64,000 bases of DNA from Streptomyces sp. NBC_00554 (GCF_041431135.1 NZ_CP107799.1:124001-188000), one strand, 5' to 3'; counted from the first letter of the stretch, positions 9,713 through 19,249 are shown. Translations and numbers: made by a program. The notes: generated by a model from the letters alone, not told the origin.

Positions 9713-10575
9713 ACAGCCAAACCGCTTCCGCCCGCCGCCCCAGCAATCTGCTCACCCTGCTGATGCTGGCCTGCCTGGTGTACTTCCTGCTGCCGCTGTT
9801 CTGGCTCGTCGTCTCGGCCACCAAGAACAACGGCTCCCTGTTCTCCACCTTCGGGCTGTGGTTCGGCGGCGGCTTCGACCTCTTCGGCAACCTCCACGAC
9901 GTATTCACCTACAACGACGGCATATACGGCCGCTGGCTGCTCAACACCGCGCTCTACGCCGGGATCAGCGCTGTCGGATCGGCCTTCCTGGCGGCACTGG
10001 GCGGATACGCCCTCGCCAAGTTCCGCTTCCCAGGCCGCAATCTGCTCTTCTCCCTCGTTCTGGGCTCCATCATGGTCCCCAGCACCGTCCTGACCATCCC
10101 CACCTACTTGCTGTTCAGTAAGATCGGCCTGGTCAACACCCCGCTCGCGGTCATCGTGCCCATGCTCGTGAGCCCCTTCGGCCTCTACCTGATGCGGGTC
10201 TACGCCGACAGCGCCGTCCCCGACAGCCTCATCGACGCCGCGCGCATGGACGGCGCCGGTGCCTTCCGCATCTTCTGGCAGGTGGGCTTCCGCCTGCTCC
10301 TGCCGGGATTCGTCACCGTCCTGCTTTTCCAACTCGTGGCCAGCTGGAACAACTACTTCCTGCCGCTCATCATGCTCAACGACCCCAAGCTCTACCCCGT
10401 GACCATCGGCCTCGCCCAATGGCAGGCCCAAGCCGGCGGACTGGGCGGCGCCCACGCCCTCTTCTCCATCGTCATCACCGGATCTCTCGTCTCGATCCTC
10501 CCCCTGGTCGCGGCATTCCTCCTTCTCCAGCGCCACTGGCAAGGCGGACTCGCCACCGGCTCCGTCAAGGACTGA
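9709..10575 (+). CDS. Sugar ABC transporter permease, MalG type
   Basis: 288 residues from ATG 9709, which overlaps the upstream stop (ATGA). Six membrane helices and the EAA loop LIDAARMDGAGAFRIFWQVG identify it as the second permease of a CUT1 sugar importer. It closes the LacI-GH42-ABC operon. The stop lies right against the insertion-sequence remnant, so any original downstream genes or terminator were lost or displaced. Confidence 0.93.
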   Translation: MNSQTASARRPSNLLTLLMLACLVYFLLPLFWLVVSATKNNGSLFSTFGLWFGGGFDLFGNLHDVFTYNDGIYGRWLLNTALYAGISAVGSAFLAALGGYALAKFRFPGRNLLFSLVLGSIMVPSTVLTIPTYLLFSKIGLVNTPLAVIVPMLVSPFGLYLMRVYADSAVPDSLIDAARMDGAGAFRIFWQVGFRLLLPGFVTVLLFQLVASWNNYFLPLIMLNDPKLYPVTIGLAQWQAQAGGLGGAHALFSIVITGSLVSILPLVAAFLLLQRHWQGGLATGSVKD

Positions 10576-10961
10576 CCGCCGTATACGCAGACCGGTGCGG
10601 GTGGTGGTGGAGGCGATGGCATTCACAACTACTTCGTGGCTGGTCAGGGGCCTGGCTCGCCAGTTCATCGTGATGTGGGAGATCATCCGGTGTTCGATCC
10701 TGTTCCACTTCGACGCGCCCGTGAGTAGTGGCAGACGGTGATCGACCAAGCCCAACTCGACCGTAAGCGCTGTCAGTTCCGACTTCCAGACCCGGTAGCG
10801 GTAGCTGTTCGAGCCGCCCGCGACGGCGGTGATCAGCAAGCGGGTGGCCTGCTGATAATCCAGGCGGCCTCGGACCTCCACCAGCGGCGGATGGAGGTAT
10901 CGGCGAAGACTGAGGTGTCGTGGTAGGTGCTGACGTTGGCCCAGCCCGTGTCGGCGGTGAG
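10576..10961 (-). mobile_element. ISAzo13-type transposase C-terminal remnant
   Basis: On the minus strand, TGWANVSTYHDTSVFADTSI then (after a frameshift near 10870) QATRLLITAVAGGSNSYR, SKWNRIEHRMISHITMNWRA and RPLTSHEVVVNAIASTTTRT match the conserved C-terminal half of ISAzo13-family (Rhodopirellula-type) transposases. The N-terminal half and any terminal inverted repeats are missing. The 3' end of this relic abuts the stop of the MalG-type permease. Confidence 0.75.
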
Positions 10962-10964
10962 GTC

Positions 10965-11189
10965 GTAGACCCCGGCGCCGGTGTCCCACTCGCGCGGGCG
11001 GTATCCGTTGCGATGGTTGACGCGTTCGTCGCTGTCCTGCCCGTATTCGGCGTTGCAGAGGGCATCCGTCTCCGCAGACGTGATCGCGTCGACGAGCGTC
11101 TTCAACATCGCATGCAGCAGATCCGGACTCGTCGCCGCCAGATTGTCTTCCGCGAGGGTGTGCAGGGGCACAGTGTCAGGTGCGGTCAT
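10965..11189 (-). mobile_element. IS256 (mutator) transposase N-terminal remnant
   Basis: The minus-strand frame from ATG 11189 reads LLHAMLKTLVDAITSAETDALCNAEYG and DERVNHRNGYRPREWDT, the hallmark N-terminus of IS256-family transposases (about 75 residues of roughly 400). It then runs in frame directly into ISAzo13-type sequence, so the open frame is a chimera of two truncated elements. No DDE catalytic residues of IS256 remain. Confidence 0.75.
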
Positions 11190-11464
11190 CGTGCCGATCT
11201 CCTTCGATGCCTTGACGCGACGCGCGGCCAGATCCGCAGACGTGCCGAGGGGTTTCGAAGCGGGGATTTACACCCGCATTGGGATCACCGGGGTTGTCTG
11301 CCCTCCGCAGACCGTCCTGCGGGCCGTCGTCGGTTCCCAGTGAATCGCTCCGGAGGCTCTCCCTGCTCGCCGACCGCTCTTCGGCACAGATTCCCTACGC
11401 GCTGGGCCCGAGCGGACCGACGCCACCCCAAAAGGCCGAGGGCGAAGGCTGAGATGGACAGGCG
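11190..11464. other. Intergenic stretch with no gene seen
   Basis: Between the IS256 remnant and the broken LysR gene. No terminal repeat, operator or coding frame could be supported by eye. Confidence 0.35.
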
Positions 11465-12139
11465 TCAGCGCATGGGCAGCAGCCGCTCCTTGCGCTCCAG
11501 CAGGAATTCACGGAAGAGCGTCACCGGAGCGGGTTCCACCGTGCCCGACAGCCAGGCGAGGCAGATCTTCCGTGTGCCCGGTGGCTCGGTGAGCGGGACA
11601 TCCACAACGGCCGGGTGGGATGTGTGTCCGTACGGGAGCAGCGCAAGGCCCAGGCCCGATCCGACGAGACCGCGCACCATCTCCGTGTCGTCGCCCTCGA
11701 AGGCGATTCGTGCTTCGAATCCTGCCGCTCGGCACAGTTCATCGGCGATCTGCCGCGTCCCGTAGGCAGACTGCATCGCCACGAAGGTCTCGTCCGCGGC
11801 TTCGGCCAGCCGGATCGACACACGCTCGGCCAGTGGATGCGAACGCGGGACGACGAGGCGCATCTCCTGCTCGACGAGCATCGCGGAGGCGATGTCGGGC
11901 GAGCCGGGGTCCGGGGCGATGAGGCAGAGGTGGATCTCTCCGGAACGCAGCACCACGAGTATGTCCGCGAGACCCCCGTCCGGACCGGGAGAGCGGGGGC
12001 GGGCTGGAGCCAGGGACGATCGGAGCGGGGACCAGGGTGCGGGCCGGGATGGATGCGGCCGACCACACCGTCCATTCGGATCTCCTCGGCCGCCCAGTGG
12101 CCGTCGGCTTTCGCCTGGCAGGCAACGACGACTTCTCAT
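11465..12139 (-). pseudogene. LysR-family regulator, effector domain only
   Basis: From about 11971 downward the minus strand reads as a LysR substrate-binding domain (ILVVLRSGEIHLCLIAPDPG, VEQEMRLVVPRSHPLAERVS, GDDTEMVRGLVGSGLGLALLP). The preceding 56 residues of the open frame are arginine/proline-rich noise and the helix-turn-helix normally occupying residues 1-60 is absent. The true reading frame seems to shift near 11970-12070. Without a DNA-binding domain it cannot act as a normal LysR regulator, so I call it a 5'-truncated pseudogene. Confidence 0.7.
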
Positions 12140-12333
12140 GGTTCCGCTTCCGCAGTCGTGCCAGGGTCATCGGCACCTCGCGACGACCGTGCTCGCCATG
12201 ACAGCGACAGGTCTCGCGCCGGACAGTTGTCCGGCGCGAGATCAGTTCGTCAGCCGTGAGCCGATACATGAGGTACCCGGCGGAACTCCGATGACCGTCT
12301 CCCTGCTCGCTGCCGGACGCCGAGCAACGTCCG

Positions 12334-13707
12334 CTAATCACCTGCCGTATGGAGCCTCTCGATTTCGGCGGCGTACTTGGTGGTAATGGAGCGGCGCCTG
12401 AGCTTCAGGGTGGGGGTCAGTTCGTCGCCCCCCGGTTCCCAGGTGTGGGGCAGGATGGTCCATGAGCGGATGTACTCAACACGGGAGAGCCGCGCGTTGG
12501 CGGCGTCAACGCCCTGCTGTACGGCGGCCTTTATCTGCGGGGAGGCGGCCAGTGCGGCAAGTGACGTATCGGCCAAGCCGCGCTGGGCGGCGAAGGCCTG
12601 AGCGGCGTCCGGGTCGAGGGTGAACAGCGCGCTGACATGGGGACGGCGGTCACCGATCGCGATGGCGGCCGCGACGAGGGGGCAGGCGATCTGCAGCACG
12701 TTCTCGATGTTGGCGGGCGACATATTCTTGCCCGACGCGTTGATGATCAGCTCCTTCTTGCGGTCGACGATGGTCACGTAGCCGTCGGCGTCGATGCTGC
12801 CGACGTCCCCGGTGTGGATCCAGCCGTCGCAGTCGATGGTCTCGGACGTCCTGGCGGGGTCGCCGCGGTATCCCTTCATGAGCGCGGCGTTGCGGACCAG
12901 GAGCTCACCGTCGTCGGCCACCCGGACCTCCGTGCCGGGCAGGGGGGTTCCGACGGTGCCGAGGCGCGGCTTCGACGCGGTGTTGAGGGTGGTGACACCG
13001 GTGGTTTCGGACATGCCCCAGGCCTCGCTGATCGGCAGGCCCAGCGCGAACAGGAAGACCATCGCGTCCTGATCAAGTGGTGCGGAACCGGTGATGACGC
13101 TGCCGGCTTGGTCCAGGCCGATCTGCCTGCGAATCCTGGCGAGCAGAAGGCGGTCCGCGACCAGTTCAGGGAGCCGGGACCGGGGCGGGCGCCCGCGCCC
13201 CACCAAAGTGGCCTGCGCCCGGGCCCTGCCGGTACGCAGGGCCCAACGGGCGAGTGAGCCCTTGAGCCCCGACTGCTGATCCAGGCCGGCCTGGATCGAC
13301 CCGATGATGCGGTACCACAGCATCGGTACGCCGACGAATTCGGTCGGGCGCACCTGTTGCAAGATCTCCAGAAGTCGCGTGGGCTCGTTGAGGGTGACTG
13401 TGGTGGACTGGAGCGCCATGGGCGCGTAGTGGGCACTGAACCGGTTGACGACGTGAGCATCCGGCAGATAGGTGAGGACACGGCCGCCGGTGGAGTCGCC
13501 CAGGACCCTGGGCAACCTGGCCGACGCCGTGGCCGTCTGCGTCGGCGGACGAGCCCTCGGCGGCTGTCCGCGCGCCACTCTCTCGACGCGTTGCCCGTAC
13601 TCGCGCCATGTCAGCACCGACTTGCTGTCGGCGTCCCGCAGCGCCACCGCGTCCCCGTGCTCGGAGATGGTCTGCTGCATCAGAGCGCACATCGTTGTGT
13701 TCTCCAT
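12334..13707 (-). pseudogene. Long-chain acyl-CoA ligase (AMP-forming) with internal deletion of the ATP-binding core
   Basis: 457 residues against about 600 for FadD15-like ligases. The N-terminal 47 residues (ADSKSVLTWREYGQRVERVA) and everything from GGRVLTYLPDAHVVNRFSAH onward are family sequence, including SEAWGMSETTG, GWIHTGDVGSIDADGYVTI and DRKKELIINASGKN. Between them is a low-complexity Pro/Arg/Ala stretch where roughly 150 residues, including the TSGTTGxPKG phosphate-binding motif, should be. The protein could fold in part but cannot bind ATP normally. The frame stays open, so the deletion may be recent. Its neighbours (hydrolases, monooxygenase) suggest it once activated a carboxylic acid for degradation. 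Confidence 0.75.
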
Positions 13708-13740
13708 GCTGTTCCTCGTTCTGTCATCGGCCGGGGGCGT

Positions 13741-14637
13741 TCAGAATCCGGCGAAGAAGTCCGCCATTTCTACCGCTGTCTTCTCCGGGTACTCGAAAGG
13801 CACCATGTGCCCGCATCCGGCGACGACTTGGCAGACCTGTGGGTTCAACAGAGCTTTGACCTCGGGAAGTTTGCTGACCGGGGTGACCTTGTCCTCCTCG
13901 CCCCAAAGGAGCAGCGTGGGCGTGCCGAGGCGCCCCGCCAGCCGGTAGAGGTCCTGCTGACGGTGAAAGTCGTAATCGCGCAGTGTGGCGAGGAGGGCGT
14001 ACATCGAGCCCTCGCAGCGGTACGTGTCACACACCATGTCGGTGAGCGCCCGAACCTGTGCGGGGGTGCGGACGTTGTGCGACAGGTGCGCGCGCAGCAG
14101 GAGTTGACCCAGGCGTTTGCCGAGGAACGAGCCGATGGTGGGCGTGGTGGCCAGCCGTACGGGCGGGGCGTCGCCCTCGGTGAATCCCGCCGGGCCGAGC
14201 AGGGTCAGTGACTTCGTCTGTTCGTGAGTGTGCCGCAGCAGGCCCAGGGCGGTGAGTGCCCCCATGGAGGAGCCCGCGGTGTGCCAGGACTGCGGGACGT
14301 CGAGAGCCTTCACCAGGTCGTGTGCCTGGCGCACGAATAGATCACGGTCGTACGGCCCCGCGACGCGGTCCGAATAGCCGCGGCCGTAGGCGCTGTAAGT
14401 GAGGGTGCGCAGACCTCGGCGGTGCAGATGGTCCACGACGCCGTCCCAGTAGAACAGCGGGACGGTGAGACCCCCGAGGAGGAAGACCAGTTCACCGTCG
14501 TCGGGTCCGGTGAGTTCGTAGTGCGTGGTGCCGTCGGACAGCTCGATGAAGCTTCCCCGCAGGCGGCTGCGGGTGTCCGGGTTCAGGGGGAGGTTCTCGC
14601 CCCTGGCTCGGTAGATCTGGGGCATGGCGGAACTCAA
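13741..14637 (-). CDS. Alpha/beta-fold hydrolase
   Basis: 298 residues. Alpha/beta hydrolase core with an oxyanion-hole region (VFLLGGLTVPLFYWDGVVDH), nucleophile elbow GSSMG with the serine at about residue 123, acid region LLLWGEEDKVTPVSKL and catalytic histidine in GCGHMVPFEYPEKTA. Likely hydrolyses an ester, lactone or C-C bond of a ring-cleavage product; specificity cannot be read. It lies downstream of a second hydrolase, an FAD monooxygenase and an MDR oxidoreductase on the same strand, 21 bases after the upstream gene, so a single operon is likely. Confidence 0.88.
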   Translation of the reverse strand: MSSAMPQIYRARGENLPLNPDTRSRLRGSFIELSDGTTHYELTGPDDGELVFLLGGLTVPLFYWDGVVDHLHRRGLRTLTYSAYGRGYSDRVAGPYDRDLFVRQAHDLVKALDVPQSWHTAGSSMGALTALGLLRHTHEQTKSLTLLGPAGFTEGDAPPVRLATTPTIGSFLGKRLGQLLLRAHLSHNVRTPAQVRALTDMVCDTYRCEGSMYALLATLRDYDFHRQQDLYRLAGRLGTPTLLLWGEEDKVTPVSKLPEVKALLNPQVCQVVAGCGHMVPFEYPEKTAVEMADFFAGF

Positions 14638-14658
14638 TTCCTCGTAGCGGCGCGGGAC

Positions 14659-15519
14659 TCATTCCTGGGTGGTCGAGGAGGGAAGCCCCAGATGCGAGCG
14701 GATGGCTTCGCTGACTTCCGCGCGGGCTTCTTCGGGCATGAGGTGCCCGATGCCCGTGAGGACGACTTCGTGGCTGCCGGGGATGTCCCGGTGGAAGTGC
14801 TGGCCGTCGATCAGGTCGCCGCGCAGGACCAGCGTCGGGGCGACGATCTCAGCGATCCGGCCGGAGCGGTCGGCCTGGCCGGTGTTGGCGAAATCGATGA
14901 AGGCGGACCGGTTGCCCGGCCGGTTCATCATCGCGGTGACCCTGTCGATCAGGGCCTGGTCCACGTGCATGCGCGGGCCGACGGAGGAACGCAGGTTCTG
15001 CTCGGCCGCGCCGCTCGGTGCCCACCGGCGAAGGAGTGGGCGCAGCAGGGGGTTGCGGGCCATCTTCAGTGCCGTCGGCAAGGACTTCTCGGGATATCCG
15101 GTGGCGTTCATCAGGATCAGCTTCTGCACCCGCTCCGGGTGCTCGACCGCCAGGTTCCAGGCGATGTTTCCGCCCAGCGAACTGCCGGCCACGTTCAGCT
15201 TGTCGAGGCCCAGGCCGGAGAGGAATTCCGCCACGAAGGACACGTAGGCCTCGATGCGGTAATCCCGGTCGGGGCGGGGGCCGGTGAGGCCGAAGGCCGG
15301 CAGGTCGAGCCTGATGACCTCGCAGGCGGTCCTGAGGTCGTCGGCGATGGGGTCGAAGGCCTGCAGTGAGGAACCACTGCCGTGCAGCAGGAGCAGCGGG
15401 GAACCGTTGCCTTCCCGTTTGAAGTGCACCCGCACTCCGTTCACCCAGGTGAAACGGGATTCCTCGTCGACAAAGGCGTCGCTGTACGTCTCGGAAGGTG
15501 TCACGTGTGGAGGCGTCAT
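14659..15519 (-). CDS. Alpha/beta-fold hydrolase
   Basis: 286 residues from ATG 15519, chosen because it overlaps the stop of the upstream monooxygenase (ATGA) and family sequence begins just after. Features: LLLLHGSGSSLQAFD oxyanion region, nucleophile elbow AGSSLGGNIAWNLA, acid region PTLVLRGDLIDGQHF, histidine in LTGIGHLMPEEA. This pattern resembles meta-cleavage-product hydrolases and related esterases. Together with the monooxygenase it suggests oxidation followed by hydrolysis of an aromatic or cyclic substrate (inference). Confidence 0.88.
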   Translation of the reverse strand: MTPPHVTPSETYSDAFVDEESRFTWVNGVRVHFKREGNGSPLLLLHGSGSSLQAFDPIADDLRTACEVIRLDLPAFGLTGPRPDRDYRIEAYVSFVAEFLSGLGLDKLNVAGSSLGGNIAWNLAVEHPERVQKLILMNATGYPEKSLPTALKMARNPLLRPLLRRWAPSGAAEQNLRSSVGPRMHVDQALIDRVTAMMNRPGNRSAFIDFANTGQADRSGRIAEIVAPTLVLRGDLIDGQHFHRDIPGSHEVVLTGIGHLMPEEARAEVSEAIRSHLGLPSSTTQE

Positions 15520-16682
15520 GTGTGGGCTCCGTCGAACATGCGCATCACGGAGGTGCGCTCGACTCGGGCAGGCAGCCCACGCAGCACGGCGTCCCGTGCG
15601 GTGCTGAGCGGCCCTCGGGGCACGGAAGCGAGATGGTTCATACGAATCGCCTGACGCTGGATCCAGCGGACCCGCGCGCGGCGTTCCTGTTCGTAGTTCC
15701 TGAAGGCGTCGGCCACTGAGGCAGTGGTGTCCAGGCGGCGCGCCAGCACCGCGGCGTCCTCGATGGCCTGACCGGCTCCCTGCCCGAGATTGGGCAGCAT
15801 CGGATGTGCGGCGTCCCCAAGCAGCGTCACGGCGCCGGATCCGCCGCGCCACGGCCCGTGTCGCAGCTCGACCTCGATGGTGTTCTCGGGCGCGGTGGCG
15901 GCCAGCAAGTCCCGCACCTGGGCGGGGAATTCGCGGTAGAGCCGTTGATAGAACGTGAGACGGTCCGCCGGATCCGGCACGGGGCGGGTCGGCGTCGGTA
16001 TCAGCGCGAACCAGGAGCTGCGTCCGTCAGACAGCGGGATGATCCCGAACTGCAGCCGGTATCCCCACCATTCAAGTACCTCGTCGGGAAGGTCCGCCGA
16101 CACCTCGGTGACCCCCCGTAGGCAGGTCGTCCCCGCGTGGACGGCCGGTCGATCGCCGTGCAGGCGTGCTCGGACCAGGGAGCCGATGCCGTCCGCGGCC
16201 ACCAGACCGCGCCCCTGCAGACGCTCCCCCGAGCGCAGGTACACCGCTACTCCACCGGCGCTCATCTCGAATCCGATCACAGGATCACCCGTGAGCAGGC
16301 ATCCGTCGCGAAGCTCGGAGACGAGAACCTCGTGCAGGTCAGCGCGATGGATCCCGAGTGCGGGAGAGCCGACGGTCCCTTCTACGTCCTCGGCGCGCAC
16401 CTCGGTGAGGACCTTGCCGGTGACCGACATGATCGAGGTGTGTGCGACTCGCTGCCCCTTCGCTGCCACCTGACGGCCGATGTTCAGCTCGCTGAGCACC
16501 TGCACGGTGTTGTTCTGCAGGAGGATGCTCGTGTTGATCGCCGTCGGCCGCGGTGCCGCCTCGATGATCGTCCACGGGATCCCACGCCGCTGGAGGGCCA
16601 CTGCGGTGGTCAGCCCACCGACACCCGCTCCTGCGATCAGTACATGATCAGGTGATGTCGACAACGACTTTCCCCTTTGCAC
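15516..16682 (-). CDS. FAD-dependent aromatic-ring-type monooxygenase
   Basis: Up to 388 residues. N-terminal FAD-binding motif VLIAGAGVGGLTTAVALQRRG, the conserved middle arginine/GIHR region and the C-terminal GDAAHPMLPNLGQGAGQAIED motif define class A flavin monooxygenases (salicylate or p-hydroxybenzoate hydroxylase type). GTG at 16682 is the longest start; a TTG at 16664, a few bases after AGGGGAA, is an equally good or better start and puts the FAD motif nearer the N-terminus. It overlaps the end of the MDR gene, so translational coupling is likely. Confidence 0.88.
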   Translation of the reverse strand: MQRGKSLSTSPDHVLIAGAGVGGLTTAVALQRRGIPWTIIEAAPRPTAINTSILLQNNTVQVLSELNIGRQVAAKGQRVAHTSIMSVTGKVLTEVRAEDVEGTVGSPALGIHRADLHEVLVSELRDGCLLTGDPVIGFEMSAGGVAVYLRSGERLQGRGLVAADGIGSLVRARLHGDRPAVHAGTTCLRGVTEVSADLPDEVLEWWGYRLQFGIIPLSDGRSSWFALIPTPTRPVPDPADRLTFYQRLYREFPAQVRDLLAATAPENTIEVELRHGPWRGGSGAVTLLGDAAHPMLPNLGQGAGQAIEDAAVLARRLDTTASVADAFRNYEQERRARVRWIQRQAIRMNHLASVPRGPLSTARDAVLRGLPARVERTSVMRMFDGAHT

Positions 16683-17712
16683 GTCCGCGTTCGACGTACT
16701 CCTGAGCCGCGGCGATGTCAGTCAGTGGATACGTCTGGTCGATGACGGCGCGCACCTTGCCCTCGGCGGCCAGGCGGGCCAGCAGTTCCAGTGCCGCGCG
16801 GTCGGGGCCGAACAGGCTCCAGCCGTAACGTCGACGGTGCAGAGCTTCACGGAGGCGTCGGCCGATGAGGGTTGCGGCGGCCTGAACCCCACCGAGAAGC
16901 AGGCCCTTGTCATCGACAAGGCGCATCAGGGGGTGTACGAGCGTGCCGTAGCCGGCGCCTGGTCCGCGGCGCAGGATGGAGAGCATCTTCCGCTCGTCGG
17001 CGTCGTCGGCCAGGCAGATTGCGAAGTCGAAGCCGCGCAGATCGTCTGCGAAGTCCTGTGTCCGGTAGTTGATCACCTGATCTGCGCCGAGACTCTCGCA
17101 CAGTTCAACGCCCGCGGGCCCGGCCGTGGTGGCCACATGGGCGCCCAGCGCCTTGCAGACCTGCAGGGTGACCACGCCCGTGCCGCCCGAGCCGCCCTGC
17201 AGGAACACCCGCTTTCCGGTAGCGGTCTCTGGCCGGAACCCGGCATCTCTCAACGCGGCCCAGGCCGACAGGAACGCGTAAGGCAGCGCGGCGGCTTCGC
17301 GGTAGGACAGCTCTTCGGGCTTGGCCACGACATCGTCGGCCTGGACGACGCAGTATTCGGAGTACGTCCCCTGCGGCGAGGGCCTTTTGGCGCCGAATAC
17401 GGCGTCCCCGGGCTTCAGAGAGGTGACACCGAGGCCGACAGCCACGATGTCCCCGGAGATGTCGTTGCCCAGGACGAGGGGAAACCCGGTGAGCCCCCGC
17501 AGCTTCATCAGCTGCCGGCCGTATCCGCTCCGTCTGCGGCAGTCGATCGGATTGACCGAGGTGGCCCGTTGCCGCACAAGGACTTCACCCTCGCCCGGCG
17601 TGGGGGTCGGCACGTCGTCGACCACCTCGAAGACGTCCTGAGCTGCGCCGAACCGGTCGGCGCGGGCGGCCCGCATGCGACTCGGAATCGTGGGTGTGGT
17701 GCTGGAGGTCAT
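16648..17712 (-). CDS. MDR-family NAD(P)-dependent oxidoreductase (quinone-oxidoreductase type)
   Basis: 354 residues from ATG 17712. Medium-chain dehydrogenase/reductase fold: GroES-like N-terminal domain (GEVLVRQRATSVNPIDCRRR, GNDISGDIVAVG) and Rossmann domain with QGGSGGTGVVTLQVCKALGA. The zinc ligands of true alcohol dehydrogenases are not present, so it fits zinc-independent quinone/enone reductases. First gene of the operon running to 13741. Its start codon lies inside a 25-base sequence repeated at 19555, upstream of a TetR gene, which suggests TetR control. Confidence 0.88.
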   Translation of the reverse strand: MTSSTTPTIPSRMRAARADRFGAAQDVFEVVDDVPTPTPGEGEVLVRQRATSVNPIDCRRRSGYGRQLMKLRGLTGFPLVLGNDISGDIVAVGLGVTSLKPGDAVFGAKRPSPQGTYSEYCVVQADDVVAKPEELSYREAAALPYAFLSAWAALRDAGFRPETATGKRVFLQGGSGGTGVVTLQVCKALGAHVATTAGPAGVELCESLGADQVINYRTQDFADDLRGFDFAICLADDADERKMLSILRRGPGAGYGTLVHPLMRLVDDKGLLLGGVQAAATLIGRRLREALHRRRYGWSLFGPDRAALELLARLAAEGKVRAVIDQTYPLTDIAAAQEYVERGRAKGKVVVDIT

Positions 17713-17734
17713 AACGGCTACGCTAGCACCGAAA
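17710..17734. repeat. 25-base direct repeat, copy 1, at the MDR start codon
   Basis: Identical to 19555-19579. Core ACGGCTACGCTAGCACCG. The CAT at its left end is the MDR start codon on the minus strand. A partial copy, ACGGCTAC, recurs at 17744-17751. Both full copies sit in front of a TetR gene or TetR relic, so the element may be an operator or a duplicated promoter block. Confidence 0.7.
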
Positions 17735-17804
17735 AGCACTTTACGGCTACAAGGAATCCGTAATTGGGTGGTCGGGGCAAGTGAAGCTTCAACTACCTCG
17801 GATA

Positions 17805-18205
17805 GGTCTGGCATCCCAGGGAGTCCAGACCGGTGGGCGTGCCGCCCGCCGGTTCCGGCCCACCGGCGGAGGAGGCCACCGGTGGACGCGGGCAAGGTCG
17901 TGGACATGGCGCGGCAGTTCATCGAAGAAGCGGGGATCCGAGCGCTGACCCGGGGTTGGATCAGGCGGGCCGCGCGTTCACCGCGATCGGCCACCACGTT
18001 GCGGGATTCGTCGTCCAGCAGAACGGTTCGGGACCCGAGCAACTCGCCCCGAAGGCCGGCCCCACCGACAACGGCCACTGCCGATCTCTGGACCCGGCCG
18101 GACACCCCAGTCCACGACGGCTTCCACGGAGCGCCTCACCGGCTTGCCAATGCCGGAGGATTCCGGTTCTGACTCGATCCTTGACGGCTTGGCGGGCACG
18201 CCAGG
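17805..18205 (+). pseudogene. Decayed TetR-family gene, paralogue of the TetR at 19652
   Basis: PGSPDRWACRPPVPAHRRRR, VDAGKVVDMARQFIEEAGIRALT matches the intact TetR (PGSPAWWASRPPTPTYRRGR, VGRIIDVALKLVDEVGVQALT). Then about 90 residues, including the recognition helix and half of the ligand domain, are missing, and a frameshifted stretch (GRAFTAIGHHVAGFVVQQNG, CRSLDPAG) matches its C-terminal part. A final FRF motif and another frameshift end the homology near 18200. It is divergent to the MDR gene, where its intact ancestor presumably acted. Confidence 0.75.
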
Positions 18206-18331
18206 CGGACGGCGTGACAAGCCTCAACCCACCGCGCTCACGGTCCCGGGGACGACCAGGACCTCGATTTGCAACTCGACAGGCCGATCCTGCACGCGGC
18301 CCTGGCGCCATGATCACAGTTGACACACGTG

Positions 18332-18565
18332 TCAGCAGCAGAGCGCGCCGGACGGCAGTTCATGTCGGGCCGTCAGCGGGAGCTGCGCCGAGGTGAGCAT
18401 GTTCTGACACTTCTCCGCCAGCTGGGACGGCTGCTTCCGGCTATGGGCGACGAGTTCACGGAAAACGCCGAAGCCGATCCTCCGCGCATGCTTCGACCAG
18501 GCACTGGGCACAGCGTTCTCCGGAGCCAGCGCCATGCCGATGCCCTCGATGGCGAACTGCAGGGC
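18332..18565 (-). pseudogene. C-terminal fragment of an unrecognised protein
   Basis: The minus strand has a clean high-GC3 frame ending in TGA at 18332 (EGIGMALAPENAVPSAWSKH, FGVFRELVAHSRKQPSQLAE, MLTSAQLPLTARHELPSG). Its upstream end coincides with the point (about 18563) where plus-strand MDR homology begins, so both genes seem cut at one junction. I do not recognise the family. Confidence 0.4.
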
Positions 18566-19114
18566 TGCGGATCTCCCATCGGGCTCCTCGCGGTGCAAGT
18601 CGCCCGCGAGCTCGGGGCCCAGGTGGTCGCTCTGATCGGGACGCGGGATTCCCGACTGGTGATCGGCAGGAAATTCGGGGCCGACCTGACCGTCAACTCC
18701 CGTGAGGAAGACGCCGTCGTGGCGGTCCGCGGCGCAACCGCGGGACAGGGCGCCGACATCGTCCTGGAGTGCTCGGGAGCCCCGAGCGCGGTCAACGACG
18801 CTCTGCACATGGCCAAGCGTTCCGGGAAGGTCGTGCTCGTCGGGTTCTTCGACCGGCCGGTCCTGGCTGACCTCAACCCCGCGGTGATGAACGGCATCTC
18901 CATCGAGACAGTCCGGGGCGAGGGGACGGGCTCAGTGGCCAGAGCGGTTTCGCCGGCGGGCCGCGGACGGCTCCGCGCCTCCGAACTGGTGACACACCAT
19001 TTCGCCCTCGATGACGTCATAGAAGCCTTTGACACATACGCGGAGCGGAGAGGCGACGCCATCAAGGTGACGCTGGACGTGTCCGAGGACACGGAGGAGT
19101 CCCGTGTCGGCTGA
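18563..19114 (+). pseudogene. Alcohol dehydrogenase (MDR) C-terminal fragment
   Basis: About 183 residues: PIGLLAVQVARELGAQVVAL, GADLTVNSREEDAVVAVRGA, GADIVLECSGAPSAVNDAL, KVVLVGFFDRP and a C-terminal helix EAFDTYAERRGDAIKVTLD. This is the NAD-binding Rossmann half of a zinc-type MDR; the N-terminal catalytic half (about 160 residues with metal ligands) is missing. The open frame extends upstream to 18320 but that part is not family sequence. No function expected. Confidence 0.7.
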
Positions 19115-19249
19115 GAGCTCATCGCGGCTGGTGCCCAGCGCCACGGCCCCGGAACGTGAAGCGGTGCTGCCACCATGTCCAGTGCGGCAGCGGCATGGTC
19201 GCGCTCCCTGACGCCGGAGCAGGTGGCCGTCGCCCCGTGCGGCTCCCCA

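Noticed and set aside
7270..10575. A single 1101-codon open frame across the ABC transporter genes
   Set aside because: Only its last 288 codons (the MalG-type permease) are real; the rest is an arginine-rich shadow of the binding protein and first permease in other frames.
9667..10989. 440-codon minus-strand frame through the permease
   Set aside because: Only the part at about 10576-10857 resembles a protein (ISAzo13 transposase); the remainder is antisense to the permease.
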